From Flavobacterium fluvii (lineage in GTDB: Bacteria; Bacteroidota; Bacteroidia; Flavobacteriales; Flavobacteriaceae), in contig NZ_FQWB01000008.1 of the NCBI RefSeq assembly GCF_900129545.1, forward strand, positions 118,639 through 182,638: a stretch of 64,000 bases of DNA, in the 5' to 3' direction. The notes beneath the pieces are model-generated. The model was not told the origin of the DNA, did not search any database, and saw nothing but the letters and a program-made list of their open reading frames with translations. Positions 1 through 12,703 of the stretch are shown piece after piece. How positions within the stretch are numbered: position 1 is the first letter of the stretch; each line of letters begins with the position of its first letter. The translations under genes were made by a program, and so were the position numbers.

Positions 1-1
1 T

Positions 2-1246
2 ATCCGATTGGGTTTTACAACAGAAAATGAAGAAATAACCGGCTGGATAGATAATGACAAGTATGATAAAATTCTATACAATCTTTTGTCCAATGCCATG
101 AAGTTTACAAATAATTATGGCAATGTAGATTTGTTTCTAAGGTTAAAAGACGGAGAAGAAGGCCTGTTGGTTATTGAAGTAAGTGACAACGGAATTGGAA
201 TTCCTTTAAAAAGCCAGGAAAAAATATTCAAGCGCTTTTATCAGGTGACCAACAGCAAAGAACACAACACGGGATCGGGGATTGGTTTGTCATTGGTAAA
301 ATCGTTGGTGGAACTTCACAAGGGAATCATTAAAGTAGTGAGTACACCCGGCAAGGGAAGTATATTTACAGTTGAAATTCCAATAGACCGGGTTTTTTAC
401 ACCGATAAAGAAGCAGTCGAATATGTTGTGAAAAATGACAATCACAGTATGCCGATTCCTGAAAAAACGGTGAAGAAAATACTTCAAAACACGGATTTAA
501 AACAAAAAATATTGGTTGTTGAGGACAATGTGGAACTCCGAAAATATCTAGTGGATTATTTATCCGATTATTACAAAGTTTACGAGGCCGAAAATGGAGA
601 GGAAGGACTGAAAATTTGTCGACAAATCAAACCAATTCTATGTGTTTCGGATGTCATGATGCCGGTTATGGATGGTCACGAATTTTGCACAGAACTAAAA
701 AAGGACGAGTTTATTAGCCACATTCCGGTAGTTTTATTGACCGCACTTTCCGATAATGAAGACAAGGTAAAAGGATATGGCATAGGTGCCGATGGGTATA
801 TCGTAAAACCATTCGAACCTTCGTTGCTTAAATCAGTCATTGAAAACATTATCAAATCAAGACTGGAATTAAAAGCAAAATTCTCTGGCGAAGTGGAAAG
901 CAAGATAGGCCTGCTGACCCATTCTCCCATTGACGAAGAGTTTTTGGCAAAAGTCACGGGTTTAATAAACGATAATTTGAGCGAATTGGATTTGTCAACG
1001 GAATTTTTGTGTGATAAATTAGGTGTCAGCTCTTCAAAATTATACCGAAAAATCAAAGAATTGACCGATTTGGCTCCCAATGAATTTATTAGAACCATTC
1101 GTTTGAAAAAAGCCGCTCAACTTTTAAAAACAAAAAAACACAATGTTTCCGAAGTAACCGATTTAGTGGGCTTCAACGATCCTTTATATTTCAGTAGATG
1201 TTTCAAAAAACAGTTCGGGTTTCCTCCAAGCAAGTTAATTAATTAG
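2..1246 (+). CDS. Hybrid two-component system protein (histidine kinase / receiver / AraC), 5' truncated
   Basis: This is the C-terminal part of a one-protein two-component regulator; the frame stays open to the left edge, so the sensor and dimerisation domains lie outside the window. Visible in order are an HATPase domain (N-box DKILYNLLSNAMKF, G1 DNGIGIP, G2 GSGIGLSL), a receiver domain with the phospho-acceptor Asp in SDVMMPVMDG (about residue 215 of the visible part) and the conserved Lys in IVKPFE (about 267), then an AraC-type DNA-binding domain over the last 95 residues. Such hybrids normally sense a breakdown product of a polysaccharide in the periplasm and switch on the neighbouring utilisation locus. 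Its position just upstream of the GH2/GH28 genes suggests it controls the pectin/uronate cluster; that link is inferred. Confidence 0.95.
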   Translation: MRLGFTTENEEITGWIDNDKYDKILYNLLSNAMKFTNNYGNVDLFLRLKDGEEGLLVIEVSDNGIGIPLKSQEKIFKRFYQVTNSKEHNTGSGIGLSLVKSLVELHKGIIKVVSTPGKGSIFTVEIPIDRVFYTDKEAVEYVVKNDNHSMPIPEKTVKKILQNTDLKQKILVVEDNVELRKYLVDYLSDYYKVYEAENGEEGLKICRQIKPILCVSDVMMPVMDGHEFCTELKKDEFISHIPVVLLTALSDNEDKVKGYGIGADGYIVKPFEPSLLKSVIENIIKSRLELKAKFSGEVESKIGLLTHSPIDEEFLAKVTGLINDNLSELDLSTEFLCDKLGVSSSKLYRKIKELTDLAPNEFIRTIRLKKAAQLLKTKKHNVSEVTDLVGFNDPLYFSRCFKKQFGFPPSKLIN

Positions 1247-1373
1247 TTATTAGTATTTTAAGTAGGCGTAAAATCATCCTCAAATTACAATCTATCCATA
1301 TTTTTGATGGATTAGTCCATTTCATTTTCTAGTTGAAACTATATTTTTGTCTTGTAATTTTTAATTAAATGTC

Positions 1374-2246
1374 ATGAAAAAAATAATAGACACGGATAAA
1401 CCGCTGAAAAATTTGGACGAATGGGAAGATGATTTGTTGATACGTTACCCAGATCCAACAGAAAATATAAAAGAAAAGGAAGAGTTTAGAAATTATGTCG
1501 ATTCAGAGCGTGTAGAAACGGTTAAAGAGTTTTACAGGATGAATCACACCTACCAAACCTATGATTTCGTATGCAGCAAAGAGGAAGAGTTTCTGCAGTT
1601 CAATAAAAAACAAATGTCTATTTGGGAGGCAGTAGATTTTTTGAACACTCTTGTTGACGACAGTGACCCAGACATTGATTTAGACCAAACCCAACATCTT
1701 TTGCAAACTTCTGAAGCAATCAGGGCAGATGGCCATCCAGATTGGTTTGTTCTTACGGGGTTTTTACATGATCTTGGAAAAGTTTTGTGTTTGTTCGGAG
1801 AACCACAATGGGCAGTGGTAGGCGATACTTTTCCTGTTGGTTGTGCGTATTCGGACAAGATTGTTTACCCGGAATTTTTCAAGGAAAATCCAGATTACAC
1901 AGATGAGAGATTCAATACTAAATTGGGTATTTATTCTGAAAACTGTGGACTCGACAAAGTAAAAATGAGTTGGGGACATGATGAATATCTGTATCAGATA
2001 ATGAAAGATTATTTGCCGGATCCAGCCTTGTACATGATTCGATACCATTCATTTTACTCGCAACACAAAGAGAATGCTTATGCACATTTGATGAATGAGA
2101 AAGACGTGGAAATGTTTGAATGGGTCAAAAAGTTTAATCCTTATGATTTATATACAAAAGCGCCCGTTAAGCCGGATGTAAAAGCATTATTGCCGTATTA
2201 TAAAGAATTAGTGGCAAAATATTTACCGGAGAAATTGAATTTCTAA
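1374..2246 (+). CDS. Inositol oxygenase (MIOX family)
   Basis: The 290-residue protein matches myo-inositol oxygenase over its whole length. This is a non-haem di-iron enzyme that uses O2 to cleave myo-inositol to D-glucuronate. The six expected iron ligands are present in family order: His108 in QHLLQ, His132-Asp133 in FLHDLGK, His202 in SWGHDEY, His225 in RYHSF and Asp258 in NPYDLY. The substrate-site stretch [16 protein letters not shown] is intact. Compared with mouse MIOX, as recalled, there is a three-residue shortening between His202 and His225. The protein has no signal peptide and should be cytoplasmic. It lies between the hybrid regulator and the beta-galactosidase on the same strand. 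Glucuronate produced here could enter the same route as pectin-derived uronates through the SDR at 10048. The family is best known from eukaryotes. Confidence 0.93.
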   Translation: MKKIIDTDKPLKNLDEWEDDLLIRYPDPTENIKEKEEFRNYVDSERVETVKEFYRMNHTYQTYDFVCSKEEEFLQFNKKQMSIWEAVDFLNTLVDDSDPDIDLDQTQHLLQTSEAIRADGHPDWFVLTGFLHDLGKVLCLFGEPQWAVVGDTFPVGCAYSDKIVYPEFFKENPDYTDERFNTKLGIYSENCGLDKVKMSWGHDEYLYQIMKDYLPDPALYMIRYHSFYSQHKENAYAHLMNEKDVEMFEWVKKFNPYDLYTKAPVKPDVKALLPYYKELVAKYLPEKLNF

Positions 2247-2305
2247 ACGGAGTTTCACTCTTTCTTTTCATTTTGTACTTTTTCCTGTGGCGGAAATTAA
2301 AATAA

Positions 2306-5440
<3,135 letters not shown>

Positions 5441-5489
5441 AAAATATAGAAAACGATTAAAGGAAAAGGAAGATTTAAGTAAGGATATT

Positions 5490-6632
5490 ATGGGTAATAC
5501 TACAAATGGCAGGCTGGTTTCTTTGGACGTCCTGAGAGGGTTTGTAATGTTTTGGATCATGAGTGGCGAACATATTATTCACGCTTTGGCGAAGGCAATG
5601 CCAATTCCTGTTTTTATATGGATGTCATCGCAAATGCATCATACAGATTGGAACGGTATTACGTTTTATGACATGATATTTCCCGTATTTCTATTCGTTG
5701 CCGGAGTTTCGATGCCTTATTCTTTCGAGAAGAAAATGAGGAGTGCAGGAGTGAAAACACCAATGGAATTACCGTCCAGCGAAAAACGAAAAATATACCT
5801 ATCCATGGTAAAAAGAACGGGTATTTTATTGTTGTTGGGGTTTGTGGTCAATGGATTATTGCGGTTTGACGGCTATGATCAAACTCGTTTTGCCAGCGTG
5901 TTGGGACGTATTGGACTAGCTTGGTTTTTTGCAGGCATCATCTATTTGAATTTTGATTTAAAAAAGCAACTGTTGTGGTTAGCAGTTATTTTGGTTGGTT
6001 ATTATTTAGTTTTAAAGTTGATGCCAGTCCCTAATTTTGGGGCTGGTATTTTAACGCCGGAAGGCTCATTTTCAAGCTATTTCGACCAAAAGTTTCTGCC
6101 GGGACGACTACACAGTAAAGTATATGATCCCGAAGGATTGTTTTCGACGATACCAGCCATTGCCACCGCTTTGCTGGGAATGTTTTTGGGAACATTTTTG
6201 AAAATGGAGGACTCCTTTTCGATAAACAAAAAACTATTGATAATGATTGCGTCAGCAGTTGTTTTGATAGGGATTGGTATTCTTTGGAATTATGATTTTC
6301 CTATAAACAAGCGCTTGTGGACAAGTTCTTTCGTGTGTTTGGTTGGCGGATTCAGTATTTTGTTTTTTGTCTTTTTTTATCTGGTAATCGACGTATTGGG
6401 TTTCCGTAAATGGGCATTTCCTTTACTACTGATTGGCTCCAATTCGATATTGATTTATATGGCATCAGAGGGTTTGGTAAATTTCAAACATACTGCCGAG
6501 TTTGTATTTGGAGGAGCCATTGAATTTTTGCCGCTCATTTGGCAACCCGTGTTTACCGCTTTATCAGTAACGTTTGTCCAACTCGTTTTACTTTATTTTC
6601 TGTACAAAAGAAAATGGTTTTTGAAAATCTAA
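5490..6632 (+). CDS. DUF5009 / heparan-glucosaminide acetyltransferase-like membrane protein
   Basis: This 380-residue polytopic membrane protein opens with the family signature SLDVLRGFVMFWIMSGE and has about ten hydrophobic segments. It resembles the DUF5009/COG4299 group, distant relatives of lysosomal heparan-alpha-glucosaminide N-acetyltransferase, a transmembrane enzyme that moves acetyl groups from cytosolic acetyl-CoA to a sugar on the other side of the membrane. Members often sit in Bacteroidota glycan loci next to glycosidases and a symporter, as here. A role in acetylating a periplasmic oligosaccharide, or in transport, is possible; the substrate is unknown. Confidence 0.85.
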   Translation: MGNTTNGRLVSLDVLRGFVMFWIMSGEHIIHALAKAMPIPVFIWMSSQMHHTDWNGITFYDMIFPVFLFVAGVSMPYSFEKKMRSAGVKTPMELPSSEKRKIYLSMVKRTGILLLLGFVVNGLLRFDGYDQTRFASVLGRIGLAWFFAGIIYLNFDLKKQLLWLAVILVGYYLVLKLMPVPNFGAGILTPEGSFSSYFDQKFLPGRLHSKVYDPEGLFSTIPAIATALLGMFLGTFLKMEDSFSINKKLLIMIASAVVLIGIGILWNYDFPINKRLWTSSFVCLVGGFSILFFVFFYLVIDVLGFRKWAFPLLLIGSNSILIYMASEGLVNFKHTAEFVFGGAIEFLPLIWQPVFTALSVTFVQLVLLYFLYKRKWFLKI

Positions 6633-6686
6633 ACCAAAAATATTTAAACCAAATTATACACTATTACTAAATCAACCAATTAAATT

Positions 6687-8324
6687 ATGAATGTATTACA
6701 ACCCGCAGATTATATAGTTTTCATTATTTATTTCATACTGGTTACAACCTATGGGATGTATATTTACCGAAGTAAGAAAAACACATCTTCCAGTTCTCAA
6801 GAATATTTTTTGGCAGAAGGGTCACTTACTTGGTGGGCTATTGGAGCATCATTGATTGCATCCAATATTTCGGCGGAACATTTTATAGGAATGAGCGGTT
6901 CCGGATTTGCACTTGGATTGGCCATTGCTTCCTACGAATGGATGGCAGCCGCCACATTAATTTTGGTGGCCATATTTATTTTACCGGTCTATCTTAAAAA
7001 CAAGATATTCACGATGCCACAATTTTTGGCAAAAAGATATAACGGTACCGTGAGCACCATAATGGCAATAATTTGGCTGTTGATTTATGTGTTCGTAAAT
7101 CTTACTTCAATTATCTATTTAGGCGCTTTGGCCATTTCATCTATCGCACCCATTAGCTTCCAAGCTTGTGTTATAGGATTGAGTTTGTTCTCCATCATCG
7201 TTACTTTGGGAGGAATGAAAGTAATAGGATATACCGATATTTTTCAAGTTGTTGTGTTGATTCTTGGTGGTTTGGTTACCACTTATTTGTCGCTAACCCT
7301 GCTGTCTGAAAAGTTCGGATTTGGAAAAGACATTCTTAAAGGGCTTTCTGTTTTGAAAGACAAAGCGCCGGATCATCTGCACATGATATTTGACGAATTT
7401 AACCCTCATTATGCTGAATTGCCGGGAATGTCTGTACTTATAGGCGGTATGCTTATCAATAATTTGGCTTATTGGGGTTGTAATCAATACATTGTTCAAA
7501 GAGCTTTGGGAGCCGATTTGAAAACCGCCCGTAAAGGTATTTTGTTTGCCGCGTTTTTAAAATTAATGGTGCCAATTATTGCAGTTTTACCGGGCATTGC
7601 AATGTATGTAATGCATCAGCACGGAATGTTTCAGCAAGAAATGGTCGATGCCTCTGGGGCTTTAAAACCCGATCATGCTTATCCAACATTGATGAATTTA
7701 TTGCCAGCTGGATTAAAAGGAGTGGCTTTGGCGGCTTTGACGGCGGCGATTGCAGCCTCTCTGGCAGGTAAAGCCAACAGTATTTCCACAATTTTCTCTT
7801 TGGACATTTACAAAAAATATTTTAACAAAAACGCAACCGAAAGAAAATTGGTGCTTACCGGAAGATGGTGTGTGGTAATTTCGATGTGTATTGCCGCTCT
7901 TGTTGCCCCGGCATTAAAATCATTGGATCAAGCCTATCAGTTTATACAGGAGTATGTTGGTTTCTTCTCGCCGGGTGTTCTCGCCATTTTTTTATTGGGA
8001 ATGTTTTGGAAAAAGACAACCGCTTCGGCTGGGCTTGCAGGCGCATTGCTGACTGTGCCTATTGCCGCAGTACTAAAGTTCCTGCCTTTGTGGACGAACG
8101 GTGTTTTTCCTGATTACCCATTTTTGGACAGAATGACAATCGCATTCTTTGCCATAGTATTGATAATGGTGGCCATTAGTCTACTAAAACCTCAAACCGA
8201 AGAACAGCATGCGACCTACAAGATTGAAGTTGATAAATCACTGTTTAGAGTTTCTTCTGACTTTGTTTTAGGATCATTCATTATTAGTGGAATATTAGTG
8301 GGATTATATACTGTTTTTTGGTAA
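6687..8324 (+). CDS. Sodium:solute symporter (SSS/SGLT family)
   Basis: The 545-residue inner-membrane protein has the SSS pattern: about 13-14 membrane segments, the early motif EYFLAEGSLTWWAIGASL and SNISAEHFIGMSGSG in the second segment, typical of sugar-type members of the SGLT branch. It would couple sodium entry to uptake of a monosaccharide or uronate. The gene sits between the DUF5009 gene and a GH28 gene, all spaced by less than 60 bases, so co-transcription is likely. Galacturonate, galactose and myo-inositol are all plausible substrates given the neighbours; the sequence does not decide between them. Confidence 0.92.
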   Translation: MNVLQPADYIVFIIYFILVTTYGMYIYRSKKNTSSSSQEYFLAEGSLTWWAIGASLIASNISAEHFIGMSGSGFALGLAIASYEWMAAATLILVAIFILPVYLKNKIFTMPQFLAKRYNGTVSTIMAIIWLLIYVFVNLTSIIYLGALAISSIAPISFQACVIGLSLFSIIVTLGGMKVIGYTDIFQVVVLILGGLVTTYLSLTLLSEKFGFGKDILKGLSVLKDKAPDHLHMIFDEFNPHYAELPGMSVLIGGMLINNLAYWGCNQYIVQRALGADLKTARKGILFAAFLKLMVPIIAVLPGIAMYVMHQHGMFQQEMVDASGALKPDHAYPTLMNLLPAGLKGVALAALTAAIAASLAGKANSISTIFSLDIYKKYFNKNATERKLVLTGRWCVVISMCIAALVAPALKSLDQAYQFIQEYVGFFSPGVLAIFLLGMFWKKTTASAGLAGALLTVPIAAVLKFLPLWTNGVFPDYPFLDRMTIAFFAIVLIMVAISLLKPQTEEQHATYKIEVDKSLFRVSSDFVLGSFIISGILVGLYTVFW

Positions 8325-8350
8325 TATTTAAATTGATAAATAAGATAATA

Positions 8351-9913
8351 ATGAACAATAACAGCAAAAGGATTTTTAAGAATTGTGTCGTTTTGTTTTT
8401 TCTTTTCCAGCTAAGTTTCAATGTCGAAATGTATGCCAATAAACGAAAAGATTATTTGGTGACGGCTTTTGGTGCTGTGGCTGATGGTAAAACATTAAAC
8501 ACAAAAGCGATTCAAAAAGCAATTGATGCCGCCAATAAAAATGGGGGAGGAAGAGTTGTTTTTTCAAAAGGGAAATTCTTGTCAGGGAGTATTGTTTTAA
8601 AAAGTGGGGTAGAGTTGTTTTTTGAAGATGGAACTACTCTGTTGGGAAGCATAAATCCTGACGATTATCCGAAATACAATGATGCGCGCGCTTTGATAAT
8701 TTCCCACGCCCAAAAAAACATAGCCATTACGGGAAAAGGAATTATCGATGGTCAGGGGCGTGAGTTGGCTTTGGCGGTTGACAGTTTGCATCATACCGGA
8801 GTACGAATCGACCCAAATTACAATTACAGGAGACTTCGCCCTAATGATGGCAGAGGAAAATTGATTTTTCTTTCGGAATGCGACTCCATCAAAGTGACGG
8901 ATGTGCTATTGAAAAACAGTCCAGGTTGGGTGTTTTCATTGCGAAAATCAAAAAACATTGTTATCGATTATGTGAATGTAAACAGCCGTGCTTATTGGAA
9001 CAATGATGGCATCGATTTGGATGGTTGCAATAACGTTCGCATAACAAATTGCGATATCAATGCAGCCGATGACGGAATTTGCCTGAAATCCGATAGTCCG
9101 GGATTGTACAATGATAATTATTATATAGCAAACTGTTCCATTAGATCAAGTGCCAGTGCGGTCAAGTTTGGTACGGGTTCATATGGGAGTTTCAAAAACA
9201 TTATTATCGAAAATATTAAGGTTTTTGATACTTTCAGATCGGCTATTGCCATTGAATCTGTAGACGGTGCCGAGATTGAAAACATCAAGGTTTCGGATAT
9301 TACTGCCGTAAATACAGGAAATGCGATTCTAATTCGATTAGGACACAGAAATGGAGACAAACCGGGTTATATCAAAAACGTGTCCATCAAAAACGTAAAA
9401 GCCCAAATCCCTTTTGGACGCCCGGACATTGATTATGATTTGCGTGGCCCGGAAGTGGATTATTTCCACAATCCTTTTCCTGCTTCGATTGCCGGAATAC
9501 CAGGACATTCCATCGAAAACATAACCTTGGAAAACATTGAAATTACGTATCCAGGAAGAGCGTCCAAAGGAATGGCTTATTTGCCTTTGTGGCGTTTGAA
9601 AGACGTGTTTGAAAACATTAAAGGATATCCAGAATTTACGATGTTTGGAGAACTGCCTTCGTGGGGATTTTATGTTCGCCACGTTGATGGAATCCAAATG
9701 AAGAATATAAAATTGACACTAGAAAAAGAAGATTTTCGTCCCGCTTTTGTATTTGATGATGTGAAACAACTTCGAATGGAAAGTATTGATGTTCCTTCGG
9801 ATAAAACCAATCAAATCGTTTTTAAAGATGTTCCCTCCAGTAATCTTGATGCAGAAGCTTTAAAAAGAAAAAGTGAACCGAAACAAAGTACTTATGAATT
9901 GCAAATGAAATAA
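8351..9913 (+). CDS. Glycoside hydrolase family 28 (polygalacturonase-like)
   Basis: This is a secreted parallel beta-helix enzyme of 520 residues; the start at 8351 was chosen over an upstream TTG because it begins just before a signal peptide and after the symporter stop. The GH28 catalytic aspartates are present: Asp219 in NNDGIDLDG and Asp240-Asp241 in NAADDGICLK. The family His motif (GHG) is not found; the equivalent region reads AVKFGTGSYGSF. This pattern is shared by a branch of bacterial GH28 proteins whose substrates include decorated galacturonides or rhamnogalacturonan. The N-terminal AFGAVADGK motif is typical of pectate-lyase-fold pectinases. It should release galacturonic acid-containing sugars in the periplasm. 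Confidence 0.9.
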   Translation: MNNNSKRIFKNCVVLFFLFQLSFNVEMYANKRKDYLVTAFGAVADGKTLNTKAIQKAIDAANKNGGGRVVFSKGKFLSGSIVLKSGVELFFEDGTTLLGSINPDDYPKYNDARALIISHAQKNIAITGKGIIDGQGRELALAVDSLHHTGVRIDPNYNYRRLRPNDGRGKLIFLSECDSIKVTDVLLKNSPGWVFSLRKSKNIVIDYVNVNSRAYWNNDGIDLDGCNNVRITNCDINAADDGICLKSDSPGLYNDNYYIANCSIRSSASAVKFGTGSYGSFKNIIIENIKVFDTFRSAIAIESVDGAEIENIKVSDITAVNTGNAILIRLGHRNGDKPGYIKNVSIKNVKAQIPFGRPDIDYDLRGPEVDYFHNPFPASIAGIPGHSIENITLENIEITYPGRASKGMAYLPLWRLKDVFENIKGYPEFTMFGELPSWGFYVRHVDGIQMKNIKLTLEKEDFRPAFVFDDVKQLRMESIDVPSDKTNQIVFKDVPSSNLDAEALKRKSEPKQSTYELQMK

Positions 9914-9975
9914 TTTATATTTGAAGACTGAATTAGTAAAAATTTAAATATAAAACTGTGAAATGAGCATAACCG

Positions 9976-10000
9976 ATAATTGGTCGCAAAAACCAATTAT
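9976..10000. promoter_or_regulatory. Perfect inverted repeat upstream of the SDR gene (candidate operator)
   Basis: Two 9-base arms, ATAATTGGT and ACCAATTAT, are separated by 7 bases and lie 48 bases before the SDR start. The half-sites resemble the TTGGT/ACCAA half-sites bound by FadR-branch GntR regulators such as UxuR or PdhR, although the spacer is longer than theirs. It could instead form an RNA hairpin in the leader. Confidence 0.4.
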
Positions 10001-10047
10001 GATATGCGAATTACATATGACCGATAAAAAACAATAAATATCAACAT

Positions 10048-10863
10048 ATGAAAAACGATTTTTCATTACAAGGAAAGGTAATAGTGGTAACTGGAGCTAC
10101 TGGAATATTGGGAGAAGCATTTGTCAATGCTATTGCTGATGCAGGTGGAATTGTGGGCGTATTGGGAAGAAATGAAAAAATTGCCGACAAAAGAGTCGCT
10201 ACAATCATGGATCAAGGTGGTGAAGCCGTTGCCTTAATTGCAGATGTGACAAATGAACAAGACCTGATAAATGCGCGTGAAAAAATGCTGTCAAAATATG
10301 GTAAAATAGACGGATTGGTCAATGGTGCCGGCGGCAATATACCCGATGCCGTGATTGAGCCGGGAAAAGATATTTTTCAATTGAACATGTCGGCATTGCA
10401 GGAAGTGATGAATTTGAATTTGTTTGGAACCATTTTACCGACACAAATTTTTGGCGAAGTCATAAAAAATGGTGGATCAGGCAGTATTGTCAATATTTCG
10501 TCAGTTGCGGCAGATCATGCAGTAACCAGGGTATTGGGATATAGTTTGGCGAAATCATCCATTGATTCTTATACCAAATGGTTTGCGGTAGAATTGGCAA
10601 ATAGATTTGGCGATAAAATTCGGATGAATTCCATTGCGCCAGGCTTTTTCTTGGCCGAACAAAACAGGACGCTCTTGACCAATGCAGACGGAAGTTTGAC
10701 CGAAAGAGGGAATTTGATCATTCAAAACACTCCTTTTAGCCGTTTTGGAAATCCAGAGGAACTTACAGGTGCTTTGGTTTGGCTGTTGAGTGATGCTTCC
10801 AAATTCGTTTCAGGAACAAAAATCACCGTGGATGGCGGTTTTTCCGTTAATAGCGGAGTATAA
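10048..10863 (+). CDS. SDR oxidoreductase, probable fructuronate reductase (D-mannonate oxidoreductase)
   Basis: The 271-residue protein is a classical short-chain dehydrogenase. It has the nucleotide-binding motif TGATGILG near the N terminus, the NGAGG motif (usually NNAG), a catalytic Ser in NISSVA and the catalytic pair Tyr165/Lys169 in GYSLAK. Overall it resembles the SDR-type D-mannonate oxidoreductases found in uronate clusters of Bacteroidota, which reduce D-fructuronate to D-mannonate with NAD(P)H and replace the unrelated UxuB of enterobacteria. The position between two GH28 genes and downstream of the inositol oxygenase fits a role in uronate breakdown. Substrate assignment is inferred from family and context. 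Isomerase, dehydratase and aldolase partners are not in the window. Confidence 0.8.
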   Translation: MKNDFSLQGKVIVVTGATGILGEAFVNAIADAGGIVGVLGRNEKIADKRVATIMDQGGEAVALIADVTNEQDLINAREKMLSKYGKIDGLVNGAGGNIPDAVIEPGKDIFQLNMSALQEVMNLNLFGTILPTQIFGEVIKNGGSGSIVNISSVAADHAVTRVLGYSLAKSSIDSYTKWFAVELANRFGDKIRMNSIAPGFFLAEQNRTLLTNADGSLTERGNLIIQNTPFSRFGNPEELTGALVWLLSDASKFVSGTKITVDGGFSVNSGV

Positions 10864-10917
10864 AGAGTAAATAAAAGAATGCCTCCCACTGATATTTGTG
10901 TGAAAGACAAAATATTT

Positions 10918-11027
10918 AAACCATTAAGTGCATTAAGAAAATTAAGAGTTTCAGTGTTTTTAATCCTCTTAAATTTTCTTAATGGTTTAAAAAAAAAAGG
11001 ATATTCACAACATTTCAGGTAGAACCA
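10918..11027. repeat. Dispersed ~110-bp repeat, copy A
   Basis: This AT-rich element starts with AAACCATTAAG and ends with AGAACCA. It contains an imperfect inverted repeat (an ACCATTAAG arm and a CTTAATGGT arm) followed by a conserved TTCACAACATT tail. A copy with the same order and length lies at 51012-51122. Just downstream, 11051-11085 holds another CTTAATTTTCTTAAT / CTTAATGGTT half. The element fills most of the gap between the SDR gene and the second GH28 gene. Confidence 0.7.
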
Positions 11028-11138
11028 GGAATTAAGATTCATAAGGCTAAAACTTAATTTTCTTAATTTCTTAATGGTTAAAAAAGTATAATAAATTGTT
11101 GGTCTGCTTAGCAGATATTCATATTAAATTAAATAAAA

Positions 11139-12581
11139 ATGATGAAAAGATCCATAATTGTACTAATCGTTAGTTGTCTTTCCTTGACTGCCGTGGCGCA
11201 AAAAGTGTATGATGTTAAAAAATATGGAGCTAAAGGAGATGGAAAAACCAATGATGCCGTTGCAATTCAAAAAGCAATTGACGCTTGCAGTAAAACTGGG
11301 GGAACAGTACTTATTCCGGCTCCGTTTACCTTTTTGACAGGTCCATTCAACGTGAAATCGGGTATTGATCTTCATGTGGAAGCAGGGGCTAAATTATTGG
11401 CAAGTCCAGATGAAAAGCTATACACCAAAAGTGCTTTTCGCACGAATCCAGGAGAAGGCACGATTTGGATTGGTGGTGAAAACATAGAAAATTTCAGCAT
11501 CAGTGGCACTGGTCAAATAGATGGAAACGGCATTTCTTTTATGGGAGAAGAATTGGCGGATTCCTATGTTTTGAAACCTTTTGTCGGTTTGGATCCAAGA
11601 CCACACGTATTGACAATCATTGGAGGAAAAAACATTAGAATAAGAGACATTCACATAGGAAATTCGGCTTATTGGACAGTTCATCTTGTGGGTTGCAATG
11701 ACGTGGTAATCAGTGGAATTACCTTGCTGAACAGTTTGAAAGTACGCAATAGCGACGGTATTGATTTGGATCATTCCAAAAATGTGCGTATCAGTGATTG
11801 TTATATCGAAAGCGGTGATGATTGCATTTGTTTAAAAAACAGGAGAGAATTTGAAGAGTTTGGTGCTTGCGAAAATATAACGGTTACAAACTGTACGATG
11901 ACCAGCAGCAGTTGTGCCATCAAGATTGGTTCAGAAAATATGGACGCCATCAGGCAAGTCGTGTTCAATAATTGCATTATCAAAAACAGCAATCGTGGGG
12001 TAGGGATTCAAAATAGGGATGAAGGAACGGTAAGCGACGTGATTTTTTCCAACATGATTATTGAAAGTCGTTTGACCACCGATACTTGGTGGGGGAAGGC
12101 AGAACCGATTTATGTTACGGGGTATCGCCGGGCAAAAGGCAACCACAAAGATGCCAATTGGCGTTTTCCAAAAGGAGCAACAGAAGGGAAAGTGGGCAAA
12201 ATCAGCAACATCCTTTTTTCGAATATCCAATGCAGCAGTGAAAATGGGGTGTATGTGAGTGCAGAATCCAAAGATAAAATCGACAACATTGTTTTTGACA
12301 ATGTCAATGTTTTTATTGATAAAACCACAAATAATCCAGGCGGAGTTTACGATCGTCGCCCATCAGAGTTGGAGGGGTTTGTAAAAGGAAGTACTTCCGG
12401 CTTTTATTTTGATGCGGCAGAAAATATAAAAATGCAAAACTGTTCCGTGAAATGGGGAAAAAACAAACCTGATTATTTTGCCTATGCAGTCGAAAGCAAC
12501 AATGTGGATTCCTTGCTCATCAATAATCTGGAAGGACAATCCGCTTTTCCGGAGAAACTGGAAGCCGTGAAAAAACAATAA
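11139..12581 (+). CDS. Glycoside hydrolase family 28 (polygalacturonase-like)
   Basis: This second, 480-residue GH28 has a signal peptide ending near AVAQ and the N-terminal motif KYGAKGDGKTNDAVAIQKAI of pectinase beta-helices. The catalytic aspartates are Asp206 in NSDGIDLDH and Asp227-Asp228 in SGDDCICLK. As in the first GH28, the GHG histidine motif is not seen; the region reads CAIKIGSENMD. It is a distinct enzyme, not a duplication of its neighbour: the middle and C-terminal regions differ strongly. The likely role is periplasmic cleavage of galacturonide oligosaccharides. It is the last gene of the pectin cluster, followed by a strong terminator. Confidence 0.92.
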   Translation: MMKRSIIVLIVSCLSLTAVAQKVYDVKKYGAKGDGKTNDAVAIQKAIDACSKTGGTVLIPAPFTFLTGPFNVKSGIDLHVEAGAKLLASPDEKLYTKSAFRTNPGEGTIWIGGENIENFSISGTGQIDGNGISFMGEELADSYVLKPFVGLDPRPHVLTIIGGKNIRIRDIHIGNSAYWTVHLVGCNDVVISGITLLNSLKVRNSDGIDLDHSKNVRISDCYIESGDDCICLKNRREFEEFGACENITVTNCTMTSSSCAIKIGSENMDAIRQVVFNNCIIKNSNRGVGIQNRDEGTVSDVIFSNMIIESRLTTDTWWGKAEPIYVTGYRRAKGNHKDANWRFPKGATEGKVGKISNILFSNIQCSSENGVYVSAESKDKIDNIVFDNVNVFIDKTTNNPGGVYDRRPSELEGFVKGSTSGFYFDAAENIKMQNCSVKWGKNKPDYFAYAVESNNVDSLLINNLEGQSAFPEKLEAVKKQ

Positions 12582-12630
12582 GGTAATTTGAAATAGAAGA
12601 AATTAGTAGTAATACATTATTGTTTTGAAT

Positions 12631-12672
12631 AAAAAAACGCCGTAGAACATCTGTTTTAGGGCGTTTTTGCTT
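12631..12672. terminator. Intrinsic terminator between converging genes
   Basis: A stem with arms AAAAACGCC and GGCGTTTTT encloses a loop of about 17 bases. It has A-rich and T-rich flanks, so it can serve both the GH28 gene (plus) and the cyclophilin gene (minus). Confidence 0.8.
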
Positions 12673-12703
12673 TTTTGTATGTAGCTGTCAGACAAGCCGG
12701 GAA

